Shown: one piece after another, positions 56,516 to 64,000 of the stretch
Position numbering within the stretch: the first letter of the stretch is position 1
How the letters are laid out: each line of letters starts with the position of its first letter
Assembly (NCBI GenBank): GCA_964017185.1
Contig: OZ024878.1
Location: 836,501 to 900,500 of the forward strand
DNA length: 64,000 bases
DNA from: Rugalucina vietnamica
Taxonomy: Eukaryota; Mollusca; Bivalvia; Lucinida; Lucinidae
Direction of reading: 5' to 3'
Program-made: the position numbers and the translations under genes
The notes under the pieces: model-generated
Databases searched by the model: none
The model's input: only the letters and a program-made list of their open reading frames with translations
What the model was told of the DNA's origin: nothing

Positions 56516-56644
56516 ATCATTAGCCCAGAGGCATGCGTTTTAGTATGCCTCTCATCTATATCTTGTAAATAGTTTTAATGGTCCACCCCAAATGTTTTAT
56601 TTTCCCTTGACTAAATTCTAAATTTAGCCACCCACCCCACACCT

Positions 56645-56673
56645 GAGGTGATGATCAGAAATTGATCGACTCA
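56645..56673 (+). repeat. 29-bp repeat, right of LINE
   Basis: Identical to 51045-51073; the following bases (GTATCAGAAGATAGATAG) are also similar to those after the left copy and to the copy at 35.6 kb. Confidence 0.8.
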
Positions 56674-56916
56674 GTATCAGAAGATAGATAGGCTGAGATG
56701 GCATGAAAATGACGTCACAAAAATGTGGTCCCCAAAATTCACCGTTTCAAGCTGAGTTTCTGCATCTTTCTGTCTATTTGGATCCAGTGTCGCTCTCAGA
56801 ACTTCGACAAGTGTTGCGACATCCATGACTGTATCGAAAAATACAAGAATATCTGTCGATATTTAGTCAAATTTTGTCGAAATGTGCGGCGAAATCGCGT
56901 GTTCCAGAAGGCTGAG

Positions 56917-57043
56917 GCTATCCGCACGACGGTCGTGCCGATAAGCGGCGTTATCCGCACGACGGTCGTGCCGATAAGAGGAGTTATCGGCCCGACTGTC
57001 GTGCGGATAGCCAATGCTACAGGTATTGGCTATCGGCACGACG
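56917..57043. repeat. GC-rich palindrome cluster 1
   Basis: Several overlapping inverted copies of GCTATCCGCACGACGGTCGT and its complement, ending CCAATGCTACAGGTATTGG. Confidence 0.85.
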
Positions 57044-57553
57044 GGAATATAAGATTTTCTAACAAGCTTACGTATGCATTAAACTTTTAATTTGTCATTA
57101 AATAAATTAATTATGTGTTTAGCTATTGAAATGCATTCAAAATTGACATTTTTGTTAATTATGAATAAGAAAACTAGTTTGACTTGATTAATCCAGCTGA
57201 TGTAAACTGAATCAAAGTAGATTTGTAACATCGGATAAAAATATAATCATTGCATTTTTTCAATTGTGTTACTGAAATGTTTCCATACTCCATTGTTAAA
57301 ATCAAAGGCTGTTTATTCTTTTGGATTACCACATTATTTCATCATTTAGGTAACGATAATTACTGTCTCACGACTGATTTTTACAGGTAAATTTAGAGGT
57401 AAGCCAATTTCAGCAAAATAACAATTTTGTTTATTAAAAAGTAAAAAATCCTGCATGTGTAATATTCTGTTTCAGTTTTGAAGCCAGTGTGATATATTTT
57501 TCAACTTAAAATGTATAAATTTCTAAACATATTTAACATTTGGATATCGATTT

Positions 57554-57642
57554 CCCTGTCGTGCGGATAACGCCGCTTATCCGCACGACGGTCGTGCCGA
57601 TAAGCGGCGTTATCGGCACGACCGTCGTGCGGATAGCCAGTG
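57554..57642. repeat. GC-rich palindrome cluster 2
   Basis: Same motif family as cluster 1 in inverted orientation. The ~510 bp between them is AT-rich, so clusters 1 and 2 may be the two ends of one element. Confidence 0.8.
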
Positions 57643-57894
57643 TCGTTCCAGAACGCGCGGAAAGAGAAAGAAACGTTTGCGTTTGTCGTAAATATAGAAA
57701 AAATTAAAATAAACGAAAAATTATTTCACTGGGCCCGATTCATTTATCATTGATTGTAGTTTTAAAATTTAGACATTTGTTTATTTTATTTATATTTTTC
57801 TGAAAATATTTTTGCGACATATTAAGTGACACTAAATACCGAAAACGCAGTCAGTCGAAACCCCCCTCCCATCGACCTATCTATGGTGCATACT

Positions 57895-59014
57895 AATTGC
57901 CGGAAATGTCCGGGATGTATAGGGTAGTGGTGGTTCGGGCTTTGTTTCTCCTTTTTACATGTTTTATGTTAAACAGTATACAACTATTTCATACCTTCCT
58001 GTGTGACAGTCAAAACTATCACCCCGAGGTGCTGTGGATGACCCGATGAACTGTTGCCCGAGGCCGAAGGCCGAGGGCAACAGTTGATCGGGTCATCCAC
58101 AGCTCCGAGGGGTGATAGTTATGACTGTCACACAGGAAGGTTTGAAATAGTTGTGTTATTACCCAACTCAAATTTAATACCATACACATACTATATTATG
58201 ACAAGACTGGTTGTAACATTAAATGTAAAAAGTGAAAATAAGGTTGAAACATGCTCATATCCTGGTTTTGTTGTACAGATCATGTTTGCTTGTTTGATTC
58301 TGATTTGCTTGTTTGTTTACTTGCTTGAAGGTTTGGCACTTAAGTTGATTTACTTGTTTGCTTATTTTACTGTTTTTGTTTTGTTTATACTGTTTGTTTC
58401 TTTGGTTTATTTTTGTTTGTATGAGTGTTTGTTTGTTGTGTTTTATTCCATTTTTGTTTGTTTTGCTTGTTTGTTTTTTGTTTGTTTTGTAAGTGTTTTG
58501 TTTCTGTTTTCTTAGATTATTTAGTGTGCTTATTTGTGATTTATGCTTGTTTTGAATTGTTTGTTTTATGTTTGTTTGTGTGCTTGTTTTTGTTTGTTTG
58601 GTCATATGTTTTGTTTGTTTGTTTGATTTATTTGTTTGTTGTTTGCTTTTGATTACTTTTTGTTTGACAATATTTGCAGGTATACAGGCAGTATAAAAGC
58701 ATGCGGTATAAAAGCATGCAAAGCATGTCACTTGACTGGGAAACAGTAAAAACTGTTGCACATGAAACAGTTCGTCACATGAAATGAAACAGTTCATTGA
58801 AACTGGTTTAAACTGGGTTTAACTAAAATTGTTTAAAAAACAGCCTGAAATGTTTTATTTCTCTTTATATAGTATGTTGGGTAATAAAATTTAACGATTT
58901 CGGTATCAATAATGAAAGTATTGCTTCAATTTAAACGTAAATGTAAAGAAATTTTGTAAAAAAAACTTTTTTAAAATGTTGTTTCCGGACATTCCCGGCA
59001 ATTAATATGCACCC
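57895..59014. mobile_element. TIR element with 28-bp ends and internal hairpin
   Basis: Left end GGTGCATACTAATTGCCGG continues to AATGTCCGG; the right end is its complement with two mismatches. No transposase. It includes a hairpin (57986-58149) and a TTTG-rich tract (58260-58680). The 153-aa and 180-aa frames there are low-complexity artefacts. Confidence 0.7.
57986..58149. repeat. About 164-base near-perfect hairpin
   Basis: Arms of about 80 bases beginning CTTCCTGTGTGACAGTC, with matching GGGTCATCCACAG parts, meet at GAGGCCGAAGGCCGAG. A few mismatches. Confidence 0.88.

Positions 59015-59017
<3 letters not shown>

Positions 59018-59080
<63 letters not shown>
59018..59080. repeat. (CTAT)n microsatellite
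   Basis: About 16 CTAT repeats directly outside the preceding element's right end. Confidence 0.95.
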
Positions 59081-59081
<1 letters not shown>

Positions 59082-59329
59082 CAAGTTCTGCCAACGCCCT
59101 CGCGAGCATTTTTGGCAGGCACTGCGCATCAGGGTTATGAAAAAGAAAAAAAAAAGAATGATAGTGAGTCTATGTCTAGATGAAAGGTTAAAAATTAGAT
59201 CGATGATGAAGGGGAGATAAAAACAACCGACACTCACTGTTACAGACAGTGCATAAAATTGATGAGTGTGAAGGGTCTAAAACATCTAAAACAGGTTAAA
59301 ATAAACAGTGCACTGTCGGGGGGGGGGTG

Positions 59330-60012
59330 TTGCAGCTATCCAACTGCTGCCTTGAAGACTTCAAGACTTGGAGCAGCTACAATACTGCATGGCTGGGAGG
59401 GCATTCCACTATACGACCGCCAGTGGAAAGAAGGAGTACTTGTATTAGTCCTTGCCAGTATGTATTTGCCTGAAAGTCATAGAGCGGTAGTATCGGGAGA
59501 TCCTATGATTGGGCTGTATGTAGTCTGGGATGGGTATAGCTACTAGGCAGTGGACAGTTTTGTAGAATAAACACAGTCGGGCCACAGATCGTCTCTTTTC
59601 AAGGGTCTGCCAATTCTACTGGCACAGTAATGAAGAGGCACTAAGTCTTGTTGATCTGGAGTAGTCACTTAAGGTCCACCGGACAGCACGTCTTTGGACC
59701 ATTTCTATTTTTTTTTTTTTTTTTTGATATTCTCTTTACCGTGCGGGTCCCAAAATCATGAGCTGTATTCGAGTGGGGTCGGACAAGAGTCTGGTATGCC
59801 ATCTCTCGGACTTTGGGGTTTTTAGTTTTGGTATTTCGTTTTATGAATCCTATGGACCTGCCTGCGTTTGCTGTGATTCTATTCACATGAGTATTCCAGG
59901 TTAGGTTGTTAGAGATATCAACCCCAAGTACCTGGCGCAGTCGACAACCTCCAGGGACTGTCCGTGCAGTATATACTGTGTCTGAAGGGGTGTCCGAGAG
60001 GTTGTCACCCTC
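59330..60012 (-). pseudogene. LINE reverse transcriptase fragment
   Basis: Minus-strand frames give YLGVDISNNLTWNTHVNRI, NAGRSIGFIKRNTKTKNPKV and VQRRAVRWTLSDYS, the region after the RT active site. An A-rich insertion and frameshifts break it. Different from the LINE at 51-56 kb. Confidence 0.82.
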
Positions 60013-60023
60013 TCCATCCGCTC

Positions 60024-60082
<59 letters not shown>
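60024..60082. repeat. (CTAT)n microsatellite
   Basis: About 14 repeats, inside the upstream limit of the LINE fragment. Confidence 0.95.
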
Positions 60083-60106
60083 CCAGCCAGTTACCAACCG
60101 ACTCAC

Positions 60107-60160
60107 CATTCCTTCCTTCCTTCCTTCCTTCTTTCCTTCCTTCCTTCCTTCCTTCCTTCA
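60107..60160. repeat. (TTCC)n microsatellite
   Basis: About 13 TTCC repeats with one TTTC variant. The sequence after it (CGCGAGCATTTTTGGCAGGC) also follows the CTAT run at 59080. Confidence 0.93.
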
Positions 60161-60477
60161 AATACTGCCTACGCCATCGCGAGCATTTTTGGCAGGCACT
60201 TCATTCCTTAATTAATAAATTAATTAATTAATAAATTAGTTAATTTTTTCGTTTTCTTTCATTATTTCTTTCCTTCTTTGTATACTGCCCTCCGGGACTG
60301 CCCTAAGCTCTCAGGGTCATTATAGGGCTGAGATCTATAATCATCGTTCCCATAGACATGATAGACTCCCATTGTAATTTGCCCCCAAACAAGACTCATT
60401 CTTATGCTTCACAACTCATAGTGGACCCCAACACATTCAACAGACGAGAGATCGCCCCAGGCCGTGTACAAGTGCAG

Positions 60478-60544
60478 CGGCGTTATCGGCCCGACCGTCG
60501 TGCGGATAGCCTGTGCTATAGGCATTGGCTATCGGCACGACGGG
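60478..60544. repeat. GC-rich palindrome cluster 3
   Basis: GTTATCGGCCCGACCGTCGT and ATTGGCTATCGGCACGACGG: same motif family as clusters 1 and 2. Confidence 0.82.
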
Positions 60545-60734
60545 AGCATGGGGTTTTTAACAATCATTTTTACCATGTTTACTGTTAATTTTCTATTTAA
60601 TTTTGTAATTTATTATTGATCAAGATTTAAATACAGTCTTTGTTAATCATGAAATTGTTTTAAGGGAAAATAAAATTGAATGTGCTGATTTCATTGTTTA
60701 TGTACATTGTCTGTCTCACAGACAGAATAAAAAG

Positions 60735-60835
60735 GTACAAGTAGGCAACGATGAGGAAAAGGCGCAATCAGAAAAAATTTTTCACTCCAAAAACCGAGGC
60801 GGGAAAAAAACTAAATTAACAATCAGGTACTTACT
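60735..60835 (-). repeat. Dispersed repeat B (partial)
   Basis: Reverse complement of the right part of the repeats at 13775 and 62445. Confidence 0.75.
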
Positions 60836-60837
60836 GA

Positions 60838-60990
60838 CCGGTCCCGATAGCGTAATGGTTAGAGCGTTCACTTCGGAAGCGGGAGGCGCGGGTTCTAATC
60901 CGGGGCGCGTCATACCAAAGACGTTAAAAATGGTACCAGTGGCTACCTTGCTTGGCGCTGGCAAGCAATGGCTTCTCTTCTTTGAAAAAG
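60838..60990 (+). mobile_element. tRNA-derived SINE (plus strand)
   Basis: Head GATAGCGTAATGGTTAGAGC (box A), GCGGGTTCTAATCCGG (box B-like), then AAAGACGTTAAAAATGG. A distinct family from the minus-strand SINEs. Confidence 0.72.
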
Positions 60991-60999
60991 ATAACTTCA

Positions 61000-61950
61000 A
61001 CAAGTTGGCTTCTTTAAAAAGAAACCAATGAAAAGGTCAGCAGCCGTTTGTTATAAGAGATATTCCCTTTTGCTCTAAATTTCAGTGTTGTTGATTCTCT
61101 GGTTCGTCATTAATTTCGATTCTCATGCATTTCAGTTTCGTTTCCTATACATGAATGTCGTCTTGACCAGTGTGTGTATCTGTTGCTCAAGGCAATGACA
61201 AAATTTTTTGATGTTATGGAATCAAAGCCGATACTAAAGGGAGCACGATTACAATCAATATGTCGATTTGTAGAAAACCATTTTGCAGTGCAGTCAATTT
61301 GTGACAGAGTTCTGAATTTTGACCTGCAGCCACACTACCAGAAACAGACCCATAGTGCGATGTGATGGACTAAAAGTCAGCCATATGGAGTTTCTGTAGT
61401 TTCTGTACCCCTCGTCAGGGTATATACGATGTAATTCTAGATGCGCTATGATAAGCAGTCACCACGATCGAGATCGCTTGCTAGATATTTACCGCTTGTA
61501 TTTGACGGGGAGTGTCAACAATTGATAAATTAAATTGATTGTGGTGAACTGTCTAGTCCCAATAGACGGGTTCACTAGTTTTTAGTAAGCGCTTTATGTG
61601 ACAAAACGCGTAATTGAGGGAGAGCAGTCGATCATGGGTACAATTTTCTTCATATTCAAAGTAAACACTGTGGAAAAGGTCCTGAGGGACCTTTTCCAAT
61701 GATGGGAGCTCCATGTAATTCTCTGTTTATGAGGTGTTTGGAGTACTTGGCAGATTTAGACTTATACCATGAAAACATATCGTAAGCCGAATGAGCAGCT
61801 ATTTTCCCAATACATATAGGTAAGTTTTCAAGAAGTGGGTGGGTTAACTAACCCCCTCATATCTTATAAACTATAGAATATTTCTTCAAGAAATCTTGTC
61901 AGTCATCACTCTAGTAATTGATTTCAACTCGCAAACCTTTCTTACAATTC
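61000..61950. other. Non-coding, no gene recognised
   Basis: Includes an 11-bp-arm hairpin at 61672-61697 (GGAAAAGGTCC, loop TGAG). Nothing else supported. Confidence 0.35.
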
Positions 61951-61951
61951 T

Positions 61952-62219
61952 TACTAACTCCGGAGCAAAAGAAAAACACCAGTTGAAGCTCCGGCCCCAA
62001 CCAACTAAAATGATTAGCTTTATGTCGGGGCCATTATAGAGTCTGACGCCCGACCCACCGGCGTGTAATTAAAGAAGGCAGCATAGTTATCAACCATGAC
62101 TGGGTTAAAAACTAAGCATGCAGACTGTCGCATAACATTTAAGTTATATCCCATATGTCTAACGCGTAAAGATTTTTCAAGGGTCCAACTGGTGTTTTTC
62201 TTTTGCTCCGGAGTTAGTA
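61952..62219. mobile_element. MITE
   Basis: 268 bp with inverted ends of about 33 bp starting TACTAACTCCGGAGCAAAAG. No coding. Confidence 0.82.
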
Positions 62220-62444
62220 GGTTATTCGGCGCCCAGGGATCTCCATCGTCGGGCAGCTTACTCAGTCTGTGAGTCCTGGTTTTTGATTCATCAGGATGTT
62301 TATCATGATTTATTTGTTTGTTCTTGATGATTCATTGACTAGTTAGAGATTCACCACGAGGACCGAATAACTAACTAAATGTTATGAACCACTGCAGAAG
62401 CTGAGGGTGAGGTTATGGCCATGTAAAACCGGTTTAAGCCCGCC

Positions 62445-62755
62445 AGTAACTTTGTGTTACTGATCGTTCCAAGTCGATACTTCTGTGGTGGTTCTTTTTG
62501 TTTTATGTCTTGGTGTTTAAAAATTTTTTTGTGCTGTTGGCGCCTTATGTGTGTTTTCGTGTTTTTAGTTAAGTTAAGGTAACTGAGTGGCCACCTATTG
62601 GGAAAATAGCTGCCCATTCGGCTTACGATTGTTTCATGGTATAAGTACCTGATTGTTAGTTTGGTTTTTTCCCACCTCGGTTTTTGGAGTGGGAATCTTT
62701 TTCTGATTGCGCCTTTTCCTGATCTTTGCCTACTTGTACCTTTTTCTGAATTGAA
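62445..62755 (+). repeat. Dispersed repeat B
   Basis: Longest copy: GATACTTCTGTGGTGGTTCT, GGTAACTGAGTGGCC, TTTTTCCCACCTCGGTTTTT and GCCTACTTGTACCTTTTT in order. Confidence 0.78.
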
Positions 62756-62769
62756 AAGAAAAATCCTTC

Positions 62770-63290
62770 CTTCCTATAAGTTTCTTAAATTTGTAAACCA
62801 AGTCACCATAAAATTCTGGTTCCGAAAGGCCCTCGCGTAAAAGGTTCTTTAGCCCAACATTAAATTTGGAAATCAGTTCATATATAGTGTCTGAGATAAA
62901 ATTTAGAAAAGGTTTTTCGAAGTTTATGATACCGGTGCTGAATAAGTTTGGCTGTTAAACATTTATTTCGCACATTGAAGTCCGCAACATGATTGCAGAC
63001 TCAAGCAAACCTAATAAGTTGCGCAATGTATACGCCATAAGAAGCACGGCGAGGAACGTCACCATCCAAAAACAGAAAGTTTACTATATCAAAATCAAAG
63101 TCATCTCGTTTATCATAAATTTTAGAAGAAACGAATCCATTTGCAATAGAAAGATGTAAATCTAAAAATGGGGCTTCGGTATCTGTGTTGTTTGCTGTAT
63201 TCAACTGTAGTTCAGGGGAATAAATTTGTTTGACCATGCCTTCAAAATAAGGATTGTCAATGTTCAAAAGGTCATCGAGGGGGCGTTATG
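62770..63290 (-). pseudogene. Reverse-transcriptase-associated C-terminal fragment
   Basis: Minus-strand frames: NIDNPYFEGMVKQIY, DTEAPFLDLHLSIANGFVSS and FLDGDVPRRASYGVYIAQLI, then, after frameshifts, KCLTAKLIQ, KFNVGLKNLLREGLSEPEFY and GDLVYKFKKLIG. This is the conserved tail of a widespread invertebrate mobile-element RT protein, possibly Penelope-like. It is broken by at least two frameshifts. Confidence 0.8.
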
Positions 63291-64000
63291 AACGTCATAT
63301 GTTTTTTACAGATCCACAAGTATATGATACTTACTAACTAATAAAAGAAATATAATGGTTTGATCCTTTGGAAGCTATAAAATTAAAAAAAAAATAAAAA
63401 AAAACATAAAAAAATTAATAAATAAATGCTTAGAAGTATGTTTCTTAACGTGAGTGTTTTGAACACTCTGAATATCTTTACAGATCTCAAAGGATCTAAA
63501 TAAAAATATAATCTTAGTAAACAAATTGCACTACATCTTTTTTAAATAAGCATTGTTTATTCAACTGTACTTTTTTCTTATTTTAAGGAGGAAGTACTTT
63601 TTGAATGGAAAGTTGCCTGAAGAAATCTAAAAATAAAAAATACGAGTATAGTGGAAATAAAAACAAATCTTCTAATCAATTGTTGGCCTGGTTCCTGAAG
63701 TATCCCAAAATTCTTTTTCTAAGTTGGTGAGGTTCCTTTCTGAAAATTTGGGTTGAAAGCATTATTTTCTCATATGTTTTTAGACGTGTCCCCCCCCCCC
63801 CTCCGAGATAAAGAAATCCTTTTGCATGCAATCGTATTTTACCGTACCAAGGCGGTACTGCTGTTCTGGTTCACACTTATCAAAGTTATTCCAATTACGA
63901 GTTTCATGTTGCATGACTTTGTGACCACCCGAATATAATGGCTGTTCACTTAGCCCTCTGCATTTACTTGTTCTGTCCAAGCTAGCACTGTGACCACCTA
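63291..64000. other. AT-rich non-coding end of window
   Basis: A-rich low complexity (63385-63425) and a C run (63790). No gene recognised. Confidence 0.4.

Larger units (their letters stand above)
51074..56644 (+). mobile_element. Non-LTR retrotransposon (LINE), APE type, nearly complete
   Basis: About 4.2 kb once the nested hAT-like element is excluded: a ~500-bp 5' part, one long ORF and a ~130-bp 3' part with no poly(A). Domain order (2A-like motif, PHD-type finger, endonuclease, RT) places it with CR1/Jockey-group elements. The ORF is intact apart from the insertion. Confidence 0.88.

Noticed and set aside
58054-58797. 153-aa and 180-aa frames, Phe/Val/Cys-rich and Lys/Gln/Asn-rich
   Set aside because: Both strands of a TTTG-rich low-complexity tract; no start context or domain.
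59665-59886. Independent 73-aa minus-strand gene
   Set aside because: Part of a broken LINE reverse transcriptase, ending in an A-rich insertion.

Overview
The window is animal nuclear DNA, most likely from a bivalve mollusc. It has spliced genes with GT-AG introns, long AT-rich introns, many tRNA-derived SINEs and small terminal-inverted-repeat elements, and tandem-cored transposons of the type common in bivalves. The placement rests on repeat style, the 2A-bearing LINE and importin similarity; no species is claimed.

The main gene is an importin-7/8 orthologue (karyopherin-beta nuclear import receptor) on the minus strand, from about 44.73 kb down to 12.84 kb. Twenty-four coding exons could be placed by splice sites, reading phase and similarity to the vertebrate protein. 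They total 2950 coding bases (about 983 codons) with no phase conflict. The first exon (about 29 codons expected) and the last (about 30) were not found. Upstream of the gene's 3' end, on the plus strand, is the terminal exon of an unrelated gene (2182-3375). It encodes an Arg/Lys-rich protein with repeated basic-directed kinase sites and no recognised family.

The most unusual structure is in the importin gene. At ten of the 24 exons, the exon-intron boundary is duplicated in tandem. Three of these duplications have become arrays: about 98 copies of a 68-bp unit (18.85-25.5 kb), 16 copies of a 107-bp unit (41.87-43.58 kb) and 14 copies of a 56-bp unit (32.6-33.36 kb). Each unit carries the end of an exon plus its 5' splice site, so the gene contains long ladders of candidate donors. 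In all three arrays, reading through the first donor meets a stop codon in the next unit.

The rest is mobile DNA. Sixteen copies of one roughly 235-bp palindromic MITE are scattered through the gene. There are about a dozen tRNA-derived SINE copies, one of which has an internal 36-bp minisatellite made from its own tRNA-like head. Three elements have inverted ends and tandem-repeat cores. There are also a piggyBac-like TTAA element, a mariner-like TA element and a hAT-like element. The hAT-like element sits inside the ORF of a nearly complete LINE (51.07-56.64 kb) that encodes a 2A-like motif, a PHD-type finger, an endonuclease and a reverse transcriptase. The right end (56.7-64 kb) holds palindromes, microsatellites and remnants of reverse-transcriptase genes.
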